Below, piece after piece: positions 6,795-13,222 of a stretch of DNA of 39,190 nucleotides. The notes under the pieces are model-generated. The model saw only the letters and a list, made by a program, of their open reading frames with translations. It searched no databases and had not been told where the DNA came from. Source of the stretch: Anaerolineae bacterium (GTDB taxonomy: Bacteria > Chloroflexota > Anaerolineae > Aggregatilineales > Phototrophicaceae). The stretch is from assembly GCA_022843385.1 (NCBI GenBank), contig JALHNT010000064.1, positions 1-39,190 on the forward strand, read 5' to 3'. Position 1 is the first letter of the stretch. The number at the start of each line of letters is the position of its first letter. A program made the position numbers and the translations under genes.

Positions 6795-7711
6795 GCCGGC
6801 GCTATGATGCCAGTGGCAATATGGCCCCGGCGCGTGAGAGCAAGTATCGCCGGTCGCGCCGTCCGATGTCGTTGTGGGCGCTGCTCATCGGGCTGGCGCT
6901 GGGACTGGGCAGCGGCCTGTTTTATGCCTGGCAGGTTGATCCGCGCATTGAGGTGAACACCGAACCCTGGCAGCTCAATGAGGCGGCCCGCGCGGATTAT
7001 ATGGCGGCGATTGCGCTCCAGTATGCTTACGATGGCGACCTGGGGGCGGCGGTTAATCGGCTGCTGGACATGCGCTCACCGGGCGACCCGATCCAGGCGA
7101 TGGCCGATATGGCCTGCAAGCTGGCGACCACCAGCTATGTCGATAACACCAGCGGGCAGCGCGCCGTCCGCGCCATGATGACGCTGTATCAGTTGCAGGG
7201 ACGCTCCGGCTGTGCCGATAACCTGCTGGTGGCGGACGATCGGGCCCCCACCCAGGTCGTGATCGATGCTGCCACGCCGACGCTAGTGCCACCCGCCAGC
7301 AAAACACCCACCGAACCCCCTAGCGCGACGCGCACGCCGACGCCGCCTTCGCCCATCATCATCCCGACGCTGCAACCCCAGACCAGCTATGTTCAGGTCA
7401 ACGTCGGCACTTTTTGCAGCACTGAATTCTCCGGCATCATCGAAGTGCGGGTGCAGGATTTCAATGGCAACGGGGTGCCAGGCGAACGGATTCGCGCCCG
7501 CTGGGATGGCGGCGAGAGCATCTTCGTCACCGGACTGAAGCCGGAGCGCGGCAATGATTATGCCGACTTCGAGATGGAAGAGGGCAAGTCCTACACCATC
7601 GAAGTGCTGGACGGCTCCGATCCGTCGCAGCCATTGGAGGCGCGGCGCTGCCCCACCGATCGTGGCGAAACCGCCCTCATCTCCTATCGCATCTACTTCC
7701 GCGAGCAGTGA
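6791..7711 (+). CDS. Membrane-anchored protein of unknown function, paralogue B with PT-rich linker and beta domain
   Basis: The 306-residue protein has a short basic cytoplasmic start, one membrane segment (about 27-47, LWALLIGLALGLGSGLFYAW) and a helical domain like that of paralogue A (YMAAIALQYAYDGDLGAAV). A Thr/Pro-rich linker follows (about 155-195), then a C-terminal beta-rich domain of about 110 residues. In that domain VQVNVGTFCSTEFSGIIEVR and DFNGNGVPGERI suggest an Ig-like or carboxypeptidase-regulatory-like sandwich that could bind a wall or surface ligand. Two Cys in this domain may pair outside the cell. ATG 6791 overlaps the TGA of paralogue A. I infer a hetero-complex on the outer face of the membrane. 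Function unknown. Confidence 0.72.
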   Translation: MSRRYDASGNMAPARESKYRRSRRPMSLWALLIGLALGLGSGLFYAWQVDPRIEVNTEPWQLNEAARADYMAAIALQYAYDGDLGAAVNRLLDMRSPGDPIQAMADMACKLATTSYVDNTSGQRAVRAMMTLYQLQGRSGCADNLLVADDRAPTQVVIDAATPTLVPPASKTPTEPPSATRTPTPPSPIIIPTLQPQTSYVQVNVGTFCSTEFSGIIEVRVQDFNGNGVPGERIRARWDGGESIFVTGLKPERGNDYADFEMEEGKSYTIEVLDGSDPSQPLEARRCPTDRGETALISYRIYFREQ

Positions 7712-7745
7712 GCGCGAATGCTGACGATAGACCCGACTCAATTGA

Positions 7746-7754
7746 TGGTATAGT
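7746..7754 (+). promoter_or_regulatory. Extended -10 promoter of the DUF433/DUF5615 pair
   Basis: TGGTATAGT, 30 bases upstream of ATG 7785. It would give a short leader containing the GGAG ribosome site at 7774-7777. No clear -35. Confidence 0.5.
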
Positions 7755-7784
7755 GTAAGTGATATGAGACAACGGAGCTGTATC

Positions 7785-8093
7785 ATGAGTGATCTGACCA
7801 TCTTATCAATTGACTTGATCGTGTCAAACCCCAAGCTACGCAGTGGACGACCTATCATCGCCGGGACGACGCTGAGGGTGCAGGATGTGGCTGCACATCA
7901 TCGCTACAACCACTACACGCCAGAAGAGCTGGCCGATGAGCTTCAGATCTCGCTGGCACAGGTACACGCAGCCTTATCCTATTATTTTGCTCACCAGACT
8001 GACATCGACGCTCAAATTCAGGCGGATACGGACTTTGCCCACAAGGCGAAGGAAGAAGGTCTTGGACAGCGACATTCGCCTGTACTTCGATGA
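7785..8093 (+). CDS. DUF433 domain protein, probable antitoxin
   Basis: This 102-residue protein carries a DUF433 winged-helix-like domain. The family pattern of proline- and glycine-rich start followed by an HTH is seen in IVSNPKLRSGRPIIAGTTL (about 10-28), then YTPEELADELQISLAQVHAALSYY (split here as YTPEELADELQIS and LAQVHAALSYY). Such proteins commonly pair with DUF5615 PIN-like proteins and act as DNA-binding antitoxins. ATG 7785 has GGAG seven bases upstream; the longer frame from 7764 lacks this. The gene overlaps the next one by 32 bases. An extended -10 lies just upstream, and antitoxins of this kind usually repress their own promoter. Confidence 0.85.
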   Translation: MSDLTILSIDLIVSNPKLRSGRPIIAGTTLRVQDVAAHHRYNHYTPEELADELQISLAQVHAALSYYFAHQTDIDAQIQADTDFAHKAKEEGLGQRHSPVLR

Positions 8094-8397
8094 AGGTGTG
8101 CAAGTTAGTATTGCGGAGCAGATGCGACGGTTAGGCATTGATGCTGTAACGGTACGCGATCTGAGATTGCTAGGCGAAACCGATATTCAGCATTTGCGGC
8201 GCGCTACTGAAATGGGGCGAGTCTTGTGTACCTACGACACCGATTTTCTGCGCCTCCATGCCCAGGGACATGAACATGCAGGCATTATCTTTGGAATTCA
8301 GAATCAGGCATCTGTTGGAGATTGGGTTCGCGCTCTGGAACTCATCTGCCAGGTGATGACTGCTGCTGATATGGTCAATCACATCGAGTATCTGTGA
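8062..8397 (+). CDS. DUF5615 PIN-like protein, probable toxin
   Basis: The 111-residue product is a compact PIN-like domain of the DUF5615 (Mut7-C related) group. Acidic positions expected for metal-dependent RNase activity are seen in RLYFDEGV near the N-terminus and CTYDTDFLRLH in the middle, with ITFG-like GIIFGIQNQ after them. The reading frame extends further upstream, but the family begins at IRLYFDE, so I place the start at TTG 8062, which has AAGGAAG six bases before it. This start lies inside the DUF433 gene, giving a 32-base overlap and likely translational coupling. Together they form a VapBC-like module. Toxicity is inferred from the family, not shown. Confidence 0.8.
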   Translation: MDSDIRLYFDEGVQVSIAEQMRRLGIDAVTVRDLRLLGETDIQHLRRATEMGRVLCTYDTDFLRLHAQGHEHAGIIFGIQNQASVGDWVRALELICQVMTAADMVNHIEYL

Positions 8398-8555
8398 CCA
8401 ACGTTTCAGAACCCATCCGATCAGATAATTCCCCTTAACGCCGGCAGTCGGTAGTGGACAGGTGCAACGCTCAATGCACTTCAACTGGAAACAACTCTGA
8501 GCTACCATTGGCGGTCTGTCATCCCAACAGTCGCTTAACCAGAAAGACGGGTCAC

Positions 8556-9728
8556 ATGCGCCTGCTATTCGGCTTCGTTGGCGGTCATGGTCATTTTGAG
8601 CCGTTGCTTCCGATTGCACGGGCCGCTGCTCAGGCGGGGCATGAGGTGGCCTTCACCGGACGTCCGGGCATGGTTCCGGCGATTCTGGCGGCGGGTTTCG
8701 TCGGATTCCCAACCGGGCAGGCTGGCGGTGATGGCGATAGCCGCCGGCCTTTGCTGGAATTCAATGCTGAACGTGAAGATCAGGTCTTGCGCGAAGGCTT
8801 TGCCCGTCATCATGCTGCTGAACGGGCTGCGGCCCTCATCACCCTCTGCGCCGACTGGCAGCCGGATGTCATCGTTTGCGATGAAGTTGACTTCGGCAGC
8901 ATGATCGCAGCTGAAAAGCTCGGGCTGCCTTATGCGTCGGTGTTGGTGATCGCCTCCGGCGCATTTGTGCGGCCAGAAGTGGTGGCTGAACCGCTGAATC
9001 ACGTGCGAGTGGCCTATGGCCTTGCGCCTGATCCTGACCTGAAGATGCTCAGTCGCTACCTGATCCTCTCGCCATTCCCACCCCGCTATCGTGATCTGGC
9101 CTTTCCGCTGCCCCGTACCGCCCACAGCCTGCGCCCGATGATCCTTGAAGCACCCCCAGCAGCCTCGCTGCCGGTCTGGGTTGCAGCCTTACCCGATCAG
9201 CCGACCCTCTATTTTACGCTTGGCACGGTGTTCAACCGGGAGTCAGGCGATCTGTTCACGCGAGTCATCAACGGCATTCGTGACCTGCCTATCAACCTGA
9301 TTGTCACGATTGGTTCTCAAATTGATCCGGCGGAATTTGGCCCTCAGCCCGATAATGTTCATATTGAGCGCTACATTCCTCAGACGTTGCTCTTTCCCCA
9401 TTGCGATCTGGTCATCTCGCATGGCGGTTCCGGCAGCGTGATCGGTTCGCTGGCGCATGGTTTACCCTCGATCCTACTTCCGATGGGAGCCGATCAGGGA
9501 TTAAATGCGGCCTGTTGTGAACGCTTGGGGGTCGGGCAGGTCGTGGATGCGGTCACCTGCACGTCAGAGACTATCCGGCAGGTGGTTATCCAGGTTTTGG
9601 AGACGCCCAGCTATCGCCACGCGGCTGAACGCATGCGCGATGAGATACAGGCGCTGCCGGGCGTCGATCATGCGCTCAGGCTGATTGAACAACTGGGGAA
9701 CGATAAACGTCCAATCACCTCAATCTAG
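8556..9728 (+). CDS. Glycosyltransferase, UGT-like (GT1/MGT family)
   Basis: The 390-residue protein is a GT-B glycosyltransferase of the UDP-glucuronosyl/UDP-glucosyltransferase type. The N-terminal acceptor half starts MRLLFGFVGGHGHFEPLLP, with the His-containing loop (GHGHFEP) that supplies the catalytic base in the family. The C-terminal donor half has the signature SHGGSGSVIGSLAHGLP then LPMGADQGLNA, which binds the nucleotide-sugar. Typical products are glycosylated lipids, macrolides or carotenoids. ATG 8556 is chosen because the Rossmann strand begins there; the 34-codon upstream extension has no family similarity. The ribosome site is weak. It is a single gene ending at a strong hairpin. 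Confidence 0.88.
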   Translation: MRLLFGFVGGHGHFEPLLPIARAAAQAGHEVAFTGRPGMVPAILAAGFVGFPTGQAGGDGDSRRPLLEFNAEREDQVLREGFARHHAAERAAALITLCADWQPDVIVCDEVDFGSMIAAEKLGLPYASVLVIASGAFVRPEVVAEPLNHVRVAYGLAPDPDLKMLSRYLILSPFPPRYRDLAFPLPRTAHSLRPMILEAPPAASLPVWVAALPDQPTLYFTLGTVFNRESGDLFTRVINGIRDLPINLIVTIGSQIDPAEFGPQPDNVHIERYIPQTLLFPHCDLVISHGGSGSVIGSLAHGLPSILLPMGADQGLNAACCERLGVGQVVDAVTCTSETIRQVVIQVLETPSYRHAAERMRDEIQALPGVDHALRLIEQLGNDKRPITSI

Positions 9729-9735
9729 CGATCCA

Positions 9736-9775
9736 GACAATACCAACCGTCTTGATGATGAAGGTTGGTATTGTC
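9736..9775. terminator. Hairpin between convergent genes
   Basis: GACAATACCAACC and its exact complement GGTTGGTATTGTC form a 13-bp stem around a 14-base loop. It lies between the glycosyltransferase end (9728) and the pentapeptide gene end (9791). T-tracts are short on both strands, so it is a stem that could serve both transcripts rather than a textbook terminator. Confidence 0.55.
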
Positions 9776-9790
9776 CGAGGTTGAATACAA

Positions 9791-10240
9791 TCAGCGGATG
9801 TAATTGGCCGGGGAACTCTGGCTGCCCTTCTTGCCATCGGGCCAGGTGGTGCGTTCGTCGAACTTGACGCCGGTGACGTTCGCCCCTTGAAGGTTCGCCC
9901 CCTGAAGATTGGCACCGTTCAGCACGGCGTTGGTCAGGTTCGCCCCGGCCAGCCGCGCCCCATTCAGGTTCGCCCCGGTGAAATTCGTCCCCAGCAGCGT
10001 GGCGTTGTTGAAATCGGCAAACGGCATCTGGGACGTGGTACAATCGACGCCGGTCATGTTGGTGGATCGGAGGATGGTTTCGCGGCAGGTACAGGCCATC
10101 ATGTTCGCCCCGCGCAGGTTCGCCCCCTCCAGATTCAGACGGGTCATATCCAGCGCGCTCAGGTCAACACCGGCCAAACGGGGATTAGCACCCGCCTGTA
10201 CCAACGCCAGCACCAATTCCTTACGGGTCACTTCTGCCAT
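9791..10240 (-). CDS. Pentapeptide-repeat protein
   Basis: This is a 149-residue protein made mostly of A(N/D)LxG/x pentapeptides that fold as a right-handed quadrilateral beta-helix. Clear runs are NLEGANLRGANM (about 36-47), TNFTGANLNGARLAGANL (about 85-103) and LNGANLQGANLQGANVTG (about 107-124). A short helical cap (VTRKELVLALVQAG) precedes the first coils. There is no signal peptide, so it is cytoplasmic. Members include DNA-gyrase mimics and many of unknown role; nothing here marks it as a gyrase protector. ATG 10240 has GAGG five bases upstream. A perfect TATAAT -10 (minus strand, 10279-10274) and a palindrome behind it suggest regulated expression. Confidence 0.85.
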   Translation of the reverse strand: MAEVTRKELVLALVQAGANPRLAGVDLSALDMTRLNLEGANLRGANMMACTCRETILRSTNMTGVDCTTSQMPFADFNNATLLGTNFTGANLNGARLAGANLTNAVLNGANLQGANLQGANVTGVKFDERTTWPDGKKGSQSSPANYIR

Positions 10241-10273
10241 AATCACCTCATTTGGATGGGTTGTTATCGCGTC

Positions 10274-10279
10274 ATTATA
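10274..10279 (-). promoter_or_regulatory. -10 element of the pentapeptide gene
   Basis: The minus strand reads TATAAT, a perfect -10 hexamer 33 bases upstream of ATG 10240. The expected -35 position is GGCGAT, which is poor and falls inside the palindrome at 10293-10310. Confidence 0.5.
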
Positions 10280-10292
10280 GGCTGTATCTTAC

Positions 10293-10310
10293 CCCAATCG
10301 CCGGATTGGG
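10293..10310. promoter_or_regulatory. Palindrome in the -35 region of the pentapeptide promoter
   Basis: CCCAATC-GCCG-GATTGGG is a perfect 7-bp inverted repeat with a 4-base centre. It covers the position where a -35 would lie for the TATAAT at 10274-10279, so it may be a regulator site. Confidence 0.4.
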
Positions 10311-10326
10311 ACAATAATGGCTCCAA

Positions 10327-10366
10327 TGTTACAAAATTGATGCTCAATCTTTGTGCAACTGTAACA
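10327..10366. promoter_or_regulatory. Spaced inverted repeat TGTTACA/TGTAACA
   Basis: TGTTACA (10327-10333) and its exact complement TGTAACA (10360-10366) lie 26 bases apart in the divergent region between the pentapeptide gene and the 10535 gene. They may be two half-sites or an accident of AT-rich sequence. Confidence 0.25.
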
Positions 10367-10534
10367 ACCGTTCTTAAGTCTTATAGAGCGAGTCCTGGGC
10401 TATAGTAAGCATATGGGGGATAACTTCACCATTCCTATACGCAATGTGTAATATACCGTACCTGATGTAGGACACTATCCCGTCGACCTGTGAGTGATCG
10501 ATACTAAAGTTAGTGAGTTGATGTGGAGGGGAAG

Positions 10535-10915
10535 ATGTTTACTGAGGATCGTCAAATACTGGAAGATATAGATTACTACCGTCACTGGCATGCCAATTCC
10601 GAACGCTATGCCGGTGGAGACAGTCTGGCGACCCTGCTGGTGCTGGGCTGGCAGTTGACCAACCACGTGTTGCGAGAAATTCACTGGCTGGGCGAAGGAC
10701 GACAGGTGCATGTGCTGCACATTGAACTGGAGCGCGATGGAGATCGCCAGAATTTGCCGGTATTGGGTGGCCCACTGGTGGATCGCCTGATTATGCAGGC
10801 CAGCATTCCGGTCATCGAAGTCGAGCGCCCGAAGGTCGTGCGGGTCAAACAACCGGTTGGCTTCCGTGCCCTGGAAGACCCCGGATTGATCCTGGTTGAG
10901 GAGTGGGTCAGCTAA
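10535..10915 (+). CDS. Conserved-looking protein of unknown function
   Basis: The 126-residue product is not recognised. It has no signal peptide or membrane segment. The N-terminus is acidic and helical (FTEDRQILEDIDYYRHWHAN), the middle has a hydrophobic helix (LATLLVLGWQLTNHVLREI) and an aromatic/charged strand region (VHVLHIELERDG), and the C-terminus is strand-like (VIEVERPKVVRVKQP). The ATG is set by a strong GGAGGGG at 10525-10531, five bases upstream. It has its own long upstream region (divergent from the pentapeptide gene) and ends at a clear terminator, so it is transcribed alone. The strong ribosome site suggests a well-expressed small cytoplasmic protein. Confidence 0.65.
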   Translation: MFTEDRQILEDIDYYRHWHANSERYAGGDSLATLLVLGWQLTNHVLREIHWLGEGRQVHVLHIELERDGDRQNLPVLGGPLVDRLIMQASIPVIEVERPKVVRVKQPVGFRALEDPGLILVEEWVS

Positions 10916-10973
10916 CGAACTCACGCCACCGATAGAATGAAGTTGTTGTAAACCATGTGTTTTTCAAGACCAG

Positions 10974-10998
10974 CCGCACCCTCACCGGTGCGGTTTTT
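10974..10998 (+). terminator. Intrinsic terminator
   Basis: CCGCACC and GGTGCGG form a 7-bp GC-rich stem with a 6-base loop, followed immediately by TTTTT. It ends the 10535 gene and sits right against the 3' end of the convergent Nudix gene. Confidence 0.8.
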
Positions 10999-11000
10999 GT

Positions 11001-11537
11001 TTACAGCCGCAGCAGCGCCAGCGCCATGATGCTCGCCCAGGGCAGCAGCTTGAACGCACCCGCCCGCAGCGCCGACTCGACCTCGCGCCGATCCAGCATC
11101 ACCAACTCCTGCTCCTCCAGATCATCGCGCTGAACCTCCTGCACCTTGACCGCCCCAATCGCCAGGAAGAAGTGTGCTGTTCCGGCTCCCCGGTTGCCAT
11201 CCACCGGATAGCTGCCCAGATTGCGCCAGTCGTTGGCCTCATACCCGGTCTCCTCCAGCAGTTCCCGTTGGGCAGCCGCCAGCGGCGCTTCATCCGGTTC
11301 AATATAGCCGCCCACCGGCGCTAACGAGACACCCTCGACAGCATATTTGGTCTGCTCAAAGCAGATGAAACGACCGCCTTCGGTCAAGGCGACGATGTTG
11401 ACATAATCGGGCAGGATGACCCAGGCCCAATCGGTGATCTCGCGGCCATCCGGGAGCTGCACAGTACGATTTTCGACGGTCAGCCACTTGCCATTCTCGT
11501 GAACCGTCTGGCGGCTGAGGGTATTCCAGGTTTGCAT
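11001..11537 (-). CDS. Nudix hydrolase, ADP-ribose pyrophosphatase-like
   Basis: This 178-residue Nudix protein hydrolyses a nucleoside diphosphate linked to another group. The Nudix box is complete: GYIEPDEAPLAAAQREL followed by LEETGY fits Gx5Ex7REUxEExGU (about residues 77-99). The N-terminal strand region (LTVENRTVQLPDG, then VNIVALTEGGRFICFEQTKYA) resembles ADP-ribose or sugar-nucleotide pyrophosphatases, which have an N-terminal dimerisation sheet. Length is usual for that group. ATG 11537 has GGAAA about seven bases upstream. It is convergent with the 10535 gene and divergent from the SDR pair. The exact substrate is not decided by sequence. Confidence 0.86.
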   Translation of the reverse strand: MQTWNTLSRQTVHENGKWLTVENRTVQLPDGREITDWAWVILPDYVNIVALTEGGRFICFEQTKYAVEGVSLAPVGGYIEPDEAPLAAAQRELLEETGYEANDWRNLGSYPVDGNRGAGTAHFFLAIGAVKVQEVQRDDLEEQELVMLDRREVESALRAGAFKLLPWASIMALALLRL

Positions 11538-11625
11538 GGCGATGTTTCCATTCGTGATCGATGTATGGTTACCAGTCTAGAACCGCTTGGCGATTGTGGA
11601 AACAGTTGCGCCATTTTTCTAACCT

Positions 11626-11634
11626 TGCTAATGT
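11626..11634 (+). promoter_or_regulatory. Possible extended -10 promoter of the SDR pair
   Basis: TGCTAATGT, 33 bases upstream of ATG 11668. Predicted start near 11641 gives a 27-base leader containing the AAGGAAG ribosome site. Confidence 0.4.
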
Positions 11635-11667
11635 CATGCTGCACAGGGTACGACAAGGAAGCAAACA

Positions 11668-12441
11668 ATGCGTCTGACAGGGAAAGTGGCTCTGGTGACC
11701 GGGGCAGCCGATGTCCGCAGCATCGGCTTTGGCATGGCGCAGGCGCTGGCTGATGAAGGCGCGGATGTGGTGGTCAACGATGTCGCTGCGCCGGATGAAC
11801 TGGAGCAGCGCGCTGAGGAACTGATAGCGAAAGGTCGGCGGGCGTTGGCGCTGCAAGCCGACGTGACCGATGCGTATCAGGTCAAGCAGATGGTGAAGCA
11901 AACAGTCGAGAAGCTGGGACGGCTGGACATCGTGTGCAGCAACGCCGGCATCATTCGCTGGGAGCCAGTGCTGGAAATCACGCCGCGCCAGATGCAGGCG
12001 ATCCTCAACGTCAACCTGATGGGTAATGTGCTGGTGTGCCAGGCAGCGGCGCAGCAGATGATCGCCCAGGGCGACGGCGGGCGCATCATCATCACCTCAT
12101 CGGTACAGTCCGATCTTCAGTTCCCCGTCACACCGGTCTACGGCGGGACGAAGTTCGCCATGCACACCTTCGTCGGCTGTCTGGCGCTGGAGCTGGCCGA
12201 ACACAACATCACCGTCAATCACATTGGGCCGGGTTGGGTGCGCTCGGCCTTGAACGATGCCGCTCCCGACCAGCAGACCTCTGCTGATATTGAACGTCAG
12301 AAAGCCGGTGTCCCGCTGGGGCATCGCCCCGGATTGCCCTACGAGATGGGGCGAGCGGCGGTCTACTTCGCGTCGCCCGATGGCGATTATGTGACCGGCG
12401 CGTTCATCCGGCTGGATGGCGGGCTGGCGCTGGGGAAATGA
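11668..12441 (+). CDS. Short-chain dehydrogenase/reductase (catalytically complete)
   Basis: The 257-residue classical SDR has an NAD(P)-binding start LVTGAADVRSIGFGMA, a variant glycine loop with insertion, then NAG at 91-93 (CSNAGII), catalytic Ser in ITSSVQSD and the active pair in VYGGTKFAM (Tyr and Lys four apart). The C-terminal block VTGAFIRLDGG is typical of 3-oxoacyl-ACP reductase/glucose dehydrogenase-like SDRs. ATG 11668 follows AAGGAAG with an 8-base spacer. Its stop overlaps the start of the next gene (ATGA at 12438-12441), which is an SDR paralogue without catalytic residues. I infer a hetero-oligomer of active and inactive subunits. Substrate unknown. Confidence 0.88.
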   Translation: MRLTGKVALVTGAADVRSIGFGMAQALADEGADVVVNDVAAPDELEQRAEELIAKGRRALALQADVTDAYQVKQMVKQTVEKLGRLDIVCSNAGIIRWEPVLEITPRQMQAILNVNLMGNVLVCQAAAQQMIAQGDGGRIIITSSVQSDLQFPVTPVYGGTKFAMHTFVGCLALELAEHNITVNHIGPGWVRSALNDAAPDQQTSADIERQKAGVPLGHRPGLPYEMGRAAVYFASPDGDYVTGAFIRLDGGLALGK

Positions 12442-13103
12442 GCATGAACCTGAACGGACACTCGATTCTGATTGCTGGCGACCGCGAGTCGGTGGAAGCG
12501 CTGGCCGCGCCGCTGGAGCACCAGGGCGCGAAAATTCGGCTCATCACCGACCTGGCGGGATTCGCCAATTACCTGAAAATCGGTGAAGTCTTTCACAGCT
12601 TCATCCTGTGCGCCCCACCGGCCCAGGCCCGGCCTTTCCTGGAAACCCGTCCCGAAGACTGGCAGGAGGGGATGAAGCACACCATTGAACGGCTGACGCT
12701 AGCCTTGCAGAGCGCCGCCCGCCATCTGATTCGGTCACAGGTGCCGGGGCAGATCATCGTGGTGTCGTCGGCAGTAGCCCTTAAACCGTACCGCAACTTC
12801 AGCCTGAGCGGGACGACGCTGGCCGCGCTGCACGCCATCGCTCGTATATCCGCTGTTGATCTGGCGGCGCACGGCATCCGCGTCAATGTGATCGCCGCCG
12901 GGCTGCCTCCCCTGACGCTGGATGAAACCGACCTGAGCGCTTTCATCCCCACCGGGCGGCTGACCGCGCTGATGGATGTGGCGCAGGCCTGCGCGTTTCT
13001 GGCATCGGAGTCGGCGGCGCAGATCACCGGCGCGATCATCCCGGTGGATGGCGGCTACAGCATCACCAAAGCCGGCGCGGCCACCGTCAAGCCGGGGAGC
13101 TAA
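12438..13103 (+). CDS. SDR-like protein lacking catalytic residues
   Basis: The 221-residue protein has the SDR fold but is degenerate. Its glycine-rich loop is replaced by LIAGDRESVEALAAP. The strand before the catalytic Ser is kept (IIVVSSAVALKP), but where YxxxK is expected the sequence is NFSLSGTTLAALHAIAR, with neither Tyr nor Lys. The following GIRVNVIAAGLPP and the C-terminal QITGAIIPVDGGYS are strongly SDR-like. It is about 35 residues shorter than its neighbour, mainly before the NAG region. Translation is coupled to the complete SDR by ATGA; ATG 12444 is a possible alternative start. I infer a structural or allosteric partner, as in known heteromeric ketoacyl reductases with one inactive subunit. 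A cofactor-only binding role is the alternative. Confidence 0.78.
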   Translation: MSMNLNGHSILIAGDRESVEALAAPLEHQGAKIRLITDLAGFANYLKIGEVFHSFILCAPPAQARPFLETRPEDWQEGMKHTIERLTLALQSAARHLIRSQVPGQIIVVSSAVALKPYRNFSLSGTTLAALHAIARISAVDLAAHGIRVNVIAAGLPPLTLDETDLSAFIPTGRLTALMDVAQACAFLASESAAQITGAIIPVDGGYSITKAGAATVKPGS

Positions 13104-13156
13104 CTTCAGCAGCGATCAGATCGATGAATGTGTTGAATGAATTCATGAGCGGGGCA

Positions 13157-13186
13157 GCAGGAGCAAACCATTGTGGTTGCTCCTGC
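13157..13186. terminator. Hairpin between convergent genes
   Basis: GCAGGAGCAA and TTGCTCCTGC form a perfect 10-bp stem with a 10-base loop. It lies between the SDR-like gene (ends 13103) and the solute-binding protein gene (ends 13223). The following bases are only moderately T-rich. Confidence 0.6.
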
Positions 13187-13222
13187 TTCATTACAGATGG
13201 GGTGTCAGATCAACCGCACCCC

